DNA from: Ichthyosporea sp. XGB-2017a
Taxonomy: Eukaryota; Opisthokonta; Ichthyosporea
Reading direction: 5' to 3'
Assembly: GCA_002811675.1 (NCBI GenBank)
Contig: PDIM01010464.1
Location: 1 to 64,000 of the forward strand
DNA length: 64,000 nucleotides
The notes beneath the pieces are model-generated. The model saw nothing but the letters and a program-made list of their open reading frames with translations. It was not told the DNA's origin and did not search any database. Position numbers and translations under genes: made by a program. Position 1 is the stretch's first letter; every line of letters starts with the position of its first letter. Below, piece after piece: positions 51,951 through 61,499 of this stretch.

Positions 51951-54900
51951 ATGCCTGATACAAATACGAGACCAAGTCTGCAAAGTAACTGGAAGGAAAA
52001 TTTCAAAAATGTGTTCAAAATCCGGGGACACTTTTCGCTTATGATGTGGAAAAATTGGCTTTTTATGAAGAGAAGCTACAAAACTACTTTTCTTCAGTTA
52101 GCGGCACCTGCTTTCTTCATCATCCTGATTGTCATTCTTCAATCTATTCCTCACACGTCAACTGATGTGCTGGATCCGCCTGTAGAGCATATAGATACGA
52201 TTCCGAAATGTGTGAATTACAATGGGATTAATGACTGCATAACTTTAATGTACGCTCCGTACTACAAGCTAAGCCCAGTCCCACCCGGGCAGGAAAAGGA
52301 CAAAGATCATGGGTACACCAACCTCGATATGGCAGAATTTGAAGACTGTGCCCAAAAGATGGTGAAATATATCGCTGCGAAGAATGATCTAAAGATTGGG
52401 GTCGACGTAAAACCAATGCCCAACTTTGACATAGCAGTGAACTACATGGGCAATAGACTAAACAGTACTACTTTACTCCTTATCTTTGGCGAACCATCTG
52501 TTCCTTTGAACAGATGGTGCTTTCCGGGGACGAAAAACCCAGATCCCATGCAGAGACCCTTCTTAGACTATACTATTGTGTACAACGGGACCAGACCAAG
52601 CTACATACAGTATTTTTCCCATAACTATGGGCCATATCCTGATGGAAGAATGCATCTACAGAAGTATGTGGAACAAGGCTTTCTCTTAATGGCCGAAAAA
52701 GACTATACTTCTCAAAGCCCGGATGAGTTTGTCGCTGATGTGGTGGACAAGCCAGACTTTTACAAGCTAACGGCTAGGAATTTTCCTTTGATTTTTGAAA
52801 AGTCTTTTAAGGCGAATGTTCCAGAACAATTGATGACAACGACTGTGTTCGTCTACTGCGGCTTGATGTTTCATTTTCTGATGCTGCTCTACAACATAAC
52901 GCTTGAAAAGGAAATGAATTTGCGAAAAGGCCTAAGGACTGTTGGACTGTCGGACTTTAATTACTGGATGTCCTGGTATTGCACTTCTATCATCATGAGC
53001 ACCATTTCTGTTTTATCCATCATAGCATTGGGATACGTAGTAGACCTGCTCTATTTTACTCACTGCAGTCTGATGATGAATATTGCATTGTTTATTTCAT
53101 TCTCGTTTTCTATCACTGCTCTCGCCTTTTTGCTATCTGTGTTTCTAAACACCACCCGACAGGCGTTAAGTATTGGAATGCTGATGTATATCCTGGGTAT
53201 CTTGTTTATAACTATTGCCGGAAATCCACTCATTTTGGATCTTCTTTTTGACCCTCGCCAAACTTCACAAAACATTCAGCAAGGGTTTTCAATATTTTCT
53301 CCCTTCAACCTTGCCCATGTAATGGGAAGTATAAACGAGAAAATATCAGGAGTTGATAATCAAGATCATGCTCAGGTGAGTAGCGATCCAGATACTGCAT
53401 ATTTCGTGCACTGGAACGAGCTATTCCACGGTAGATCTTTTAGCAATTATGATTTTGCTTCACATGAACATTATACTGTCAATCTCCCACCTCCCTCCGA
53501 AGGCTTAAATCTTATTTTACTGAATACCCTTGTATATCTTATTTTGGCTTGGTATTTAGATAATGTTTGGCCAAACTCGCATGGTATTCGAAAGCCTTGG
53601 TATTTTCTTGTGACTCCTTCGTATTGGAAGAGAGTTGGTAGTGGGTGGACGAAGAAATATAAAAATAACCAAAGCAAGCATAGCGATGATGATGATGATG
53701 ATGATGACGAACCCTTGCTTAACTTGAATGAAGACTCTGGCCCTGAAAGTGAAGCAAATTTGTTGGACTCAAACTTTACATCCAATGTAGAAGAAGAAGC
53801 ACAAAATGCGCTGAAAATTAAAAACGAGCAGTTCTTGTCGGTTCACAATATGGTAAGATCTTTCCAAGTGCCTGGAAGTTACAAATCTGTGGAAGATTTT
53901 CAAAGTGCTTTTGATAATGAAGACATGGATAGTGGGGATGCCCACCAGCGCCCAGGAAATCGGAGTAGCTTGTGCTCGAAAATATGCCGGTGTTGGTGTA
54001 GAAAAGGAACAAAAGAATTCCGTGCAGTTAACAATTTATCATTTTCATGTGCGAAAGGTAAGTTACTCTCTGCCCTGGGACATAACGGGGCTGGAAAATC
54101 CACTCTAATCAGCATGCTTACTGGGACCCTTGTTCCATCAAGTGGGGATGCATACGTATTTGGAAAGAGTATCGTACATGAAATGGATGACATAAGGCCC
54201 ATGATTGGTTTGTGCGCCCAGTTTGATATTCTGTGGAATGAGTTAACAGCAAGAGAGCATATTGAACTGTATGCCATGCTTAAATACTTTTGTCCTACAG
54301 AAAATGCGATTTCGTTTAGTGAAATACCTTCATACTGTGAAGGTTTACTAAAGAAAGTGCACCTTGATAAGGTTATGAATAACCCTGTTGCAACTTATAG
54401 CGGCGGCATGAAACGGCGCTTAAGTGTCGCCATTTCGTTAGTGGGCAATCCCCAGATAGTCTTTTTGGATGAACCGACGACAGGAATGGATCCCTTGATT
54501 AGACGAAACATTTGGGACCTTATTTTGGAGCACAAGAAAGAAAGGCTTATTGTGATGACTACACATTCAATAGAAGAAGCGGACATCTTGAGTGATAAAG
54601 TGATTATCATGGCAGGTGGACAGTTACAAGCTGTGGGATCCCCTCTCTCTCTGAAAAATAAGTATGCAGGCTATGTTTTAAGTGTATCAATTGTGGATAC
54701 GTCATGTTCGGATGGTGAAACCCCTGAAGAAGGCCAATCAACATTCAGCCAAGTGCGCAAAAGTAGTGAGGTTAAGCTCAAAAACTTTGTGTTTAGCTTT
54801 GTGCCAGGTGCCCGATATATATCTACATCTGCAATAGAAGAAGGGAAGTTGGTTGAGTTTAATATCCCCCCAGCATATGTAGATAGCATTCAGTTTCTTC

Positions 54901-55244
54901 TTGATGTTTTGGAGAAAAAGAAGATTGGGAATAGTGAAGCTATTGAGGGAAAGGCAGTGGCACAAAGTAGCGGTTCGGTGGCGTCATCGGTACACAATTT
55001 GGTTAGCAGAACTTCACCAATGGCATCCGAAGAGCAGCAGCAGAATTGCAATCAAGGGGTAGATGTGGAACCATTTCCGTACAAAGCGATTGAACAAGAA
55101 GAGCCATCCAATGCAGCTGCGGTGTATGCAATGAATGAAAGTTCTATTGAAGGAATAGTCGTGGAATATTCTATTAGTCAAACTACATTGGAAGATGTGT
55201 TTTTAAAAATAACTGTCGACAGTGGCCAGTTTTCTACAAACTAG
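51951..55244 (+). CDS. Half-size ABCA transporter 5, divergent subtype, inverted
   Basis: 1097 residues, single exon. The plan is as in the others: MMWKNWLFMKRSYKTTFLQLAAP, then TM1 (FFIILIVILQSIPHTS). The luminal loop is about 250 residues with N-glycosylation sequons, then six TMs (LMTTTVFVYCGLMFHFLMLLYNITLEKEMNLR...). A linker holds a run of eight Asp coded by GAT repeats (about 53685-53708). The NBD motifs differ from the minus-strand four: GHNGAGKSTLIS, GLCAQFDILWNELTAREH, YSGGMKRRLSVAISLVGNPQ, FLDEPTTGMDPLIRRNI and THSIEEADILSDK. The tail is VEYSISQTTLEDVFLKIT. It therefore belongs to another half-ABCA lineage and was not simply produced by the tandem duplication. Poly(A) signal near 55270. 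Convergent with the PTPDC1-like gene at 84 bp. Confidence 0.88.
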   Translation: MPDTNTRPSLQSNWKENFKNVFKIRGHFSLMMWKNWLFMKRSYKTTFLQLAAPAFFIILIVILQSIPHTSTDVLDPPVEHIDTIPKCVNYNGINDCITLMYAPYYKLSPVPPGQEKDKDHGYTNLDMAEFEDCAQKMVKYIAAKNDLKIGVDVKPMPNFDIAVNYMGNRLNSTTLLLIFGEPSVPLNRWCFPGTKNPDPMQRPFLDYTIVYNGTRPSYIQYFSHNYGPYPDGRMHLQKYVEQGFLLMAEKDYTSQSPDEFVADVVDKPDFYKLTARNFPLIFEKSFKANVPEQLMTTTVFVYCGLMFHFLMLLYNITLEKEMNLRKGLRTVGLSDFNYWMSWYCTSIIMSTISVLSIIALGYVVDLLYFTHCSLMMNIALFISFSFSITALAFLLSVFLNTTRQALSIGMLMYILGILFITIAGNPLILDLLFDPRQTSQNIQQGFSIFSPFNLAHVMGSINEKISGVDNQDHAQVSSDPDTAYFVHWNELFHGRSFSNYDFASHEHYTVNLPPPSEGLNLILLNTLVYLILAWYLDNVWPNSHGIRKPWYFLVTPSYWKRVGSGWTKKYKNNQSKHSDDDDDDDDEPLLNLNEDSGPESEANLLDSNFTSNVEEEAQNALKIKNEQFLSVHNMVRSFQVPGSYKSVEDFQSAFDNEDMDSGDAHQRPGNRSSLCSKICRCWCRKGTKEFRAVNNLSFSCAKGKLLSALGHNGAGKSTLISMLTGTLVPSSGDAYVFGKSIVHEMDDIRPMIGLCAQFDILWNELTAREHIELYAMLKYFCPTENAISFSEIPSYCEGLLKKVHLDKVMNNPVATYSGGMKRRLSVAISLVGNPQIVFLDEPTTGMDPLIRRNIWDLILEHKKERLIVMTTHSIEEADILSDKVIIMAGGQLQAVGSPLSLKNKYAGYVLSVSIVDTSCSDGETPEEGQSTFSQVRKSSEVKLKNFVFSFVPGARYISTSAIEEGKLVEFNIPPAYVDSIQFLLDVLEKKKIGNSEAIEGKAVAQSSGSVASSVHNLVSRTSPMASEEQQQNCNQGVDVEPFPYKAIEQEEPSNAAAVYAMNESSIEGIVVEYSISQTTLEDVFLKITVDSGQFSTN

Positions 55245-55328
55245 TGCAAACAATACAAAAGAAACATTAATAAAAAAACACATAACAAAGAATTAATTGC
55301 CGCTATATAAGTTTATTGTGCTGTCAAG

Positions 55329-58300
55329 CTATGGCATGCCTGGCAGGTATCCAATCGACTCACTAAACATATCTTGCACTTCGAGTCTGTAAGTAGCTTG
55401 GTCCTCGGTGTGCGACCCTCTCTCCTCATTATCTAACCTTTCTGAATCTCTTTTATCCTCCTTCTTGGAAGTCTTCGAAGTCAGAGCATCCTCCAACTGT
55501 TTTAAAGAAGTAACACTGCCAGCCATTTTCGCCCAGTCGATGGCGTAGCCCTTTTTGTGGTACTTGGTATATAAGCTTAGAGATTCTTTAAGCTTCTGGG
55601 TGACTTCAGTGTCTACTTCCTCGCCACCTGTACTTTCTTCATTTTGCTCGCCAATGTCCTTTACTTCTAAAGATGCCAGCTTTGACAGGATCCGAAGCCA
55701 TTCCTCTTCAGAGCTGAAAACAAAATCTTTGAACCAGGCAGTGAAGGTAGAGATTTTGTGCGAATCTGACGGTTTAAGTTTTGAAGCCCTCGGAAGACTT
55801 TGAATTAAATGCTCACTTTGCTCATCATCCAGCGATGCTTTATACGTTTCGTCTAGAAAGCAAAGGTTGACTTTCCAGGGAAGTAAATGCGTTAATGACA
55901 TGCTCACACTCTCCAAAGTTCGATAAAACTTCTGATATTCAGCAAAATTTTTGCTACTTGCTTTCCCGGCAATATTATATATGGTTTTTGGATAAACTTT
56001 TCGCAGCATTCTCCGGAGACATTTGAGGGTTCCAGAAACCTCCTGTGGTAAATACGACAGGACTGTAGCATTCACTTTCATAAGTTTCATTTCATTGGTA
56101 TTTGCCTGCTGCCTTTTCTTTTCTTTGCTTCGCTTCTTCTGAGTACCCGACTTCTCAGAAGCCTCTATTGCTTCCATTAAATTGTCACGGTCATTAACAA
56201 TTCTCTGTAACAATTGAAAAGAAATAATCGGCTGGGCTAAATGTTCGAGCCAGTAAAAGAGTAATACTACCGGCATACGGGGATTGGGATCAATTTCAAG
56301 GATTTTATACACTCCCGTGTTCAACTGAAACAGTGATGAGAGAATTCTTTCTTTTCTTTTCTGTATCCACACAGCAGTGATGTTTTCAAATGCATGTCTC
56401 ATTACTTGCCTTCCCTTTTCTGTTTCCTCGTGTGGCCTTTTGTTGTTAGATAAAGGCGGCATGTATGTAGCCTTTGTTTTGGCAAAGTTGGCCTTCTTGA
56501 CGGTCGGCTTTGGAGCACTGTGATCCAGGCTGGCCTCACTCTCACTTACGGACACATCATCATCGTCCGACGGGTCAGCTCTACGAATGGATTTCGCAAA
56601 ATGCATATCTGCTTTAATCATCATTTTCAGCTTGTTTGTTTGTCTTTTCTTTTTGGAAGAATTTATCTCGGGCAGATGTTCCTCACTGTCATTCAAATTA
56701 GCCAAAACATGGTCCTCATCATTCCACTCTCTATTTAGCTCAAAAGTACCTTCAAAGGATGGCTCTGAGCAATAGTCTTTGTCGCTGACAAGCGGGACCC
56801 CATAATAATGAGAGTTTGTTTTGAATTTCTTCTTTTCGCTATCCTTCTTTTTACTAAGTCCTTCATAATCAAAAGGCAATGCATCACCAAGTGTATCTCC
56901 AAGTTTGGACCTGTACTTTTTAGAGTTTTCAGCTAAAATAAAATCTTGCTGGGTTCCTTCAACGTGCCGCATGATCACATTGCAAATAACATCAATAATA
57001 ACAGGGCAATTCCGAAGGCCTCTGCTATGCTCCCCATGTAGAAATATGCGCTGACGAAGTAGGAATTCGGAAAGAGAAAAGGGAGGAAAGTATACTGGAG
57101 CAGCATTGGCAAAGGTACACTTCAGAGGCCATAAAAACTCTTCAAATTGAAAAACAAAGTTTATCTGCTGCCTGGTTTGAACGGAATTCGGACGGCGAAG
57201 ACGTACCCACTTGATTGCGTCGCTCGGTGTATAATGAAACTTGTAAATCAAATAGCAGGCTATCACGAGTCCAGTTCTACCAAGTCCTGCATGGCAATGA
57301 ACCAAGGCTTTGCCCCCATCCCGAACTGCAAAATCCAGAACCTGTACGATTTCGACAATATTTTCAAAAGTTGGTATACCGTAATCTTTCCATTGTAGGT
57401 TGTAAAAATAAATCCCATTCTTCATAAACACGTCGGGATTGTATGAAAATCCATAGCTCTTGTCTATCCCATATCCACAGTGGGGATGCTCGAATGGTTC
57501 TTGGAGGTTAAATATTGATGAAATGCCAAGCTTTTTAAATTTGGTAACCAAATCAAACATGGCAATGAGCGTGTTAGACGGGCGGGACGAAGCAACAATA
57601 TTTGGTGTGATCCAATTCGAATACAAGCCCGCAATCGCATTTCGACTGACCCTTTGATTTACCCAACGATGATCAAAGTTCTCGTACTTGCACGCCTTGC
57701 CCCCACAAAACAATTTACAGAACTTTTTGCCTGATCCATTTTTCCTCAGAAATTCGCTTATCTGGGAATACTTAGGATCAGAATCGGGAATTATGGGCTC
57801 AATCTGGTCATAGGTTCTTTTCTCACCAAATATACTTTCGTTAAGATCTACTTTCCTCTGCCCAAATAATTTGGCAATCTTTGACTGTCCACTGGCCTTT
57901 GAATGAAGACTGAGTTTCCCACTATTAAAACTTTCATTGAGGGGATCGTTGTCACTGTCAATCATATTATTGTAGTATAATGGGTCATTAATAAGATACT
58001 CTGGATTTTTCCTCTTGATGTCCATGTAAATAGCTTGATCAAGCTTTATAGACTTTTCTTTCCAATACTCTAGCTGCTCAGGTGTATACACCCTATTTCT
58101 GTTTGACCCGCTACAGATAGATTGGGCGTCCGCCTGAAGTATATTCGGTGCTGACATGATTCCCTCCCCCATATCATTTCCCTCTTCTCCACCCCCTTCT
58201 TTCCCTAAATCCTCCTCCGAGCTTTTGTCGAATTGGGACTCCCCTGTCACCTCTTCACTCTCTTCCTTTGCCCAATTTTCAACAGGATCAGGATTGCCAG

Positions 58301-58793
58301 CGGCCTTTGACGAGTCGTTAGCAACTTTACCAGACGACCGTCTAAAAAAGTTTCTCACTTTTCTAAAGAACGTCTCAGGCTCATCCTCCTTCGACTCATT
58401 CGCTAGTGCCTCAGACCCTTGCAAATCCTTTTGTTCTTTATCAGCATTACCTTCACCCTTCGAACCAATGCTATTATACCCCCTAAGCGAACCCTCAACA
58501 CTACCCTCCTGCGATTCTTGAGATTTATCCGACCTGTCGTTTTCAGCTTCCGTGTCTCCATTTTCCTTTTCCGACCCTTTGATTTCTTCTTTCCTAGAAT
58601 CTTTGTCTTTTGCACCACTCTCTTTCCTGGCAGTTTCCGATTCCTCTTTGTTCGACAGTTTACTCGTTGAAGATATGCTTTCTTTTTCCCCATTGCTATC
58701 TTCATCTCCATTCTGCTGATTGGCATTGTCTTCATCAATGCCGTTCTTGTCTGGTTCTGGCTCCTTTGACTTTGAAGGCCAACAAAACCCCAT
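55329..58793 (-). CDS. PTPDC1: PTPDC1-like protein phosphatase
   Basis: CDC14/PRL-class cysteine phosphatase; human PTPDC1 is linked to cilia and centrosomes. The single-exon frame codes 1154 residues, against about 750 in human. The phosphatase domain spans about residues 350-590. It starts with GLYSNWITPNIVASSRPS and ISSIFNLQEPFEHPHCG, then IYFYNLQWKDYGIPTF. The active-site loop VHCHAGLGRTGLVIACYLIY (Cys near residue 500, with the Arg) is intact and is followed by RRPNSVQTRQQ. All these track human PTPDC1 closely. Before it lie some 230 acidic, Ser/Lys/Glu-rich residues, probably disordered. After it come about 560 residues with helical, charged stretches (TLKCLRRMLRKVYPKTIYNIAGK) that resemble RhoGAP-like helices in places but are not assigned. 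Likely active, given the complete CX5R. Confidence 0.85.
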   Translation of the reverse strand: MGFCWPSKSKEPEPDKNGIDEDNANQQNGDEDSNGEKESISSTSKLSNKEESETARKESGAKDKDSRKEEIKGSEKENGDTEAENDRSDKSQESQEGSVEGSLRGYNSIGSKGEGNADKEQKDLQGSEALANESKEDEPETFFRKVRNFFRRSSGKVANDSSKAAGNPDPVENWAKEESEEVTGESQFDKSSEEDLGKEGGGEEGNDMGEGIMSAPNILQADAQSICSGSNRNRVYTPEQLEYWKEKSIKLDQAIYMDIKRKNPEYLINDPLYYNNMIDSDNDPLNESFNSGKLSLHSKASGQSKIAKLFGQRKVDLNESIFGEKRTYDQIEPIIPDSDPKYSQISEFLRKNGSGKKFCKLFCGGKACKYENFDHRWVNQRVSRNAIAGLYSNWITPNIVASSRPSNTLIAMFDLVTKFKKLGISSIFNLQEPFEHPHCGYGIDKSYGFSYNPDVFMKNGIYFYNLQWKDYGIPTFENIVEIVQVLDFAVRDGGKALVHCHAGLGRTGLVIACYLIYKFHYTPSDAIKWVRLRRPNSVQTRQQINFVFQFEEFLWPLKCTFANAAPVYFPPFSLSEFLLRQRIFLHGEHSRGLRNCPVIIDVICNVIMRHVEGTQQDFILAENSKKYRSKLGDTLGDALPFDYEGLSKKKDSEKKKFKTNSHYYGVPLVSDKDYCSEPSFEGTFELNREWNDEDHVLANLNDSEEHLPEINSSKKKRQTNKLKMMIKADMHFAKSIRRADPSDDDDVSVSESEASLDHSAPKPTVKKANFAKTKATYMPPLSNNKRPHEETEKGRQVMRHAFENITAVWIQKRKERILSSLFQLNTGVYKILEIDPNPRMPVVLLFYWLEHLAQPIISFQLLQRIVNDRDNLMEAIEASEKSGTQKKRSKEKKRQQANTNEMKLMKVNATVLSYLPQEVSGTLKCLRRMLRKVYPKTIYNIAGKASSKNFAEYQKFYRTLESVSMSLTHLLPWKVNLCFLDETYKASLDDEQSEHLIQSLPRASKLKPSDSHKISTFTAWFKDFVFSSEEEWLRILSKLASLEVKDIGEQNEESTGGEEVDTEVTQKLKESLSLYTKYHKKGYAIDWAKMAGSVTSLKQLEDALTSKTSKKEDKRDSERLDNEERGSHTEDQATYRLEVQDMFSESIGYLPGMP

Positions 58794-59337
58794 TTTAAGT
58801 AGCTATGCAGAAATGCTTTAACTCATGGCTTTCTTCTTTGCTTATCCTATCCTTGAAGTAGCTTCTTGCAGCCAGACTGTTGCTTTGACAACACAACGAA
58901 GCAACACATGGATGCATCCCTCTCGATTCCTCTGTGCAAGTCCTCTCCATATATTTCCTCTTCACCGCTTGAAATACAGAACACTATAAGTTATTCGTCA
59001 AGGGCTCCTGTGCACAGCTTGGACAAATGACAAGACAGGCCCTTATTTATGCTACCCCTGTGAACCAAATAACTGTGTGCATAGCACGGAGTGTCAATAA
59101 ATAATTACTCTGGCACCATGGAAACACCTGGGCAGGAATCAGGATCACTCGGTACCATAGGAGGATCTGATGTCTGCAGAGGGCCATGATCAGTGGCTGG
59201 GCCGGGTTGTTATATTTATCATGAAACCCCTCCTCCTCCCCCTTCAGCAGGTGTTTTGTTTCACGGCTCCATTTAGTTTACCTGCCTGTTGTCCTTGATT
59301 TGCTTTTGGTTTTGGGAAAGGGACGGTTACAGAAATT
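58794..59337. promoter_or_regulatory. Divergent intergenic region, PTPDC1-like / Kish
   Basis: 544 bp with both promoters and no gene of its own. An ATAAATAATTACT stretch near 59097 is the only A/T-rich feature I note. Confidence 0.3.
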
Positions 59338-59635
59338 ATGTTGTGTAGGTATACTCGAGTGTTTTGATTTGGAGCTGAGCAACACAAACTGGTACTAACC
59401 CAATGCTGCTTCATTAGTATATTCGATTCAAGGTCTTTTGACGGCCCTCCTAATATTCATCTGCACAAATGCCTATTTATTTAAAATTCCTAGGATAAAA
59501 AACTTCCTAAAGAAAGAGAGGAAGGGATTCTGGGGGGCTTTCTACAAAGCTGCTGTTATTGGCACTCGCCTTCATCTCCCCACATCGATTAGTTGCTTTG
59601 TCATGGCTACGTATATAATGTTTTTCCAATACTAG
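59338..59635 (+). CDS. TMEM167B: Kish-B / TMEM167B small Golgi membrane protein, 2 exons
   Basis: Kish proteins are two-TM proteins of the early secretory pathway. Exon 1 is only seven bases (59338-59344, ATG TTG T), joined across a 73-nt GTAGGT...TTAG intron to exon 2 (59418-59635). The result is 74 residues, exactly the length of human TMEM167B. Matches run throughout: YSIQGLLTALLIFICTNAYL to human YSLDGILVFGLLFVCTCAYF, and [22 protein letters not shown] to [21 protein letters not shown]. The end VMATYIMFF matches VMAFYVLFI. The [10 protein letters not shown] block distinguishes it from TMEM167A. Exon 2 is certain; the tiny exon 1 is the best-fitting choice in phase and length and would need transcript evidence. 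Confidence 0.85.
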
Positions 59636-59854
59636 AACCATAGAAGGTCGAATGGTCGCGGATCGGTATTGGACACCCCCTCCTTAATAATATTCCCTTA
59701 TCGTATTTAACATTTTTTATTCTTATTTTTACACCAAATAACTACATTGTACACTTGGGTCTCAGGATAAGTACCTAAAAGACATGACTATTACAGCAAT
59801 GGCACTGGCCCAACTATCGTTTTCATATAAGCTATCTTCTCTCATTTTGTACAT

Positions 59855-60971
59855 TTACAAACCGCCATTGATGCCAGAATCTGAAGTTCCCTTGGACACG
59901 CCAACAGTGTTGAGCTTGTACGTGGAAAGAACAATTGCACGCAGCTGGGAATAAGCAGTCTCCAGGTCGTTGTTCAAGACACGGCAGTGGAAAGCCCCTT
60001 TTGTCTTACTAAATTCAATTTCTGACTTAGCTGTATCAAGCCTTTTTTGAATCTTGTCTTCTGTTTCTGTACCTCTGCCCCTCAATCTCTTCTCTAATAT
60101 CGCTATGGATGGTGGTTCAATAAATACGTACAATGGGTTGAGGTCAGTCTGTTTTAAGGATTTCACGCCTTGAACGTCAATGTCAAGGATGCAGATCTTT
60201 CCCTTTTTCGCCACGTCTTTTATCGACTGCTTGCTTGTACCGTACATATTACCCGCAAATTCAGCATGTTCAACAAACTTTCCTTGAGCAATTTCAGCTT
60301 TCATTTTGTCCCTCGACACATAATGATAATCGACACCATTTACTTCACCGGGACGAGGGCCTCTGGTAGTATCTATATGCGTAAAATAGAAACACAAAAT
60401 CTATCATTAGCCGACAGTTCAATATTTCTCATCTAAATCCCCAAACTAAAGTATATTTCCACTTACGGGAAATAGAAAACTCGAAAGCATTTGGAAACTC
60501 TGCCATTAGCTTTTTCATTAACGTGCTTTTGCCTGAGCCTGAAGGTCCACAGAGAACTAAAGGGCGTGGATTTTCTAATGCATCTACTATTGCATCATTG
60601 TTCTTTTCTAAAATCATTACACGCAAATGAAAAAGAATTAGTACGTCAGTTGAGAAAAATCAAGAATCCCATAAACATGAAGAGATCAGCATACCTCCCA
60701 TCAAAGAAGTAACACCAAGAACCAGGCCTGTTCCGCCAACCATAAAAGCACCCCATCTAACCGCATTTTTCTGAGCTGCCATGAGCGATTCCGTTCGTGC
60801 CTCTGACTGCATCCACTTCTGTTGTTCGTGTGACAGATTCTTGCTACAAGACATGGCATTTGTGTGAAACTTCGATATGCGACGATTCAGAATAGAACCA
60901 ACGCCTTTTGCGATGCCTCCCATGTTGGCACGGCTCACAAACACTATGGACGTAGGTGTGGCAAAAAACAT
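59855..60971 (-). CDS. GUK1: Guanylate kinase with a PLGRKT-like mitochondrial N-terminal extension, 3 exons
   Basis: Guanylate kinase makes GDP from GMP and ATP. Exons 60695-60971, 60467-60607 and 59855-60372 join in phase (introns 87 and 94 nt) to 311 residues. The C-terminal 210 residues are a full GMP kinase: LVLCGPSGSGKSTLMKKL (P-loop), [74 protein letters not shown]. Human GUK1 has 197. Exon 1 adds 92 residues. The first 48 carry six Lys/Arg and no Asp/Glu, like a mitochondrial presequence. Next, QKWMQSEARTESLMAAQ resembles the PLGRKT segment LIMQSEMRERQMAMQ and runs into a hydrophobic span (WGAFMVGGTGLVLGVTSLMG). This predicts a membrane-tethered mitochondrial enzyme. An ATG at 60626 in the unspliced first intron could give a short cytosolic form. 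Confidence 0.8.
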
Positions 60972-61499
60972 TTTTCCTTACAATAGACTACACTCTACTA
61001 CAAATCCGTCCACTGCAACTAATTGTTAATCAAAGTTAAATCTACCGCTATAGCCTATACAGTACAAGAATTATAAAAGAATTATGAACTTCTCAATTAT
61101 TATTCTTCGGTCTTCCCTAGCTAGTGCAGGCGATCCCCAGTTCAGATAATAATTATCAGGCCCGCCTCCCCTTCTCAAGAAGCTGAGAGGGTGCGAATTA
61201 TTTGCCGCGAATTGAGCGAAGAATTATTGCCGCTCTGGACGTCAGACTATGTACGTACACAGCTCTACACTCTACAGTCTACAGAGTACTTCGATCGCGA
61301 GCTCGAGGGGGCGGGCGGGGCGGGGCCTAGCTATAGGACGGTGGGCCGTGCTTACAATTTACAAATATCGCAATAATTCTGTGTTTTGGTTGCAGCGGGA
61401 ATTTATTTACAAAAACGAAACTTGACAAACAAGAAACGTGCAGCACTCTTCAATATATAATACAATAATTGCTCCTTTTCCAAGTTTAAGACTTTAAGT
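60972..61499. other. Guanylate kinase upstream region and PIM-like gene 3' flank
   Basis: 528 bp without a gene. Several TAATTATT-type A/T stretches lie at 61085-61160, and a G/C-rich block at 61300-61330. Minus-strand poly(A)-like TTTATT is at about 61405, downstream of the PIM-like stop. Confidence 0.3.

Noticed and set aside
53685-53710. GAT-repeat coding for an Asp run in ABCA 5
   Set aside because: Ordinary trinucleotide repeat in a disordered linker; not evidence of anything beyond slippage.
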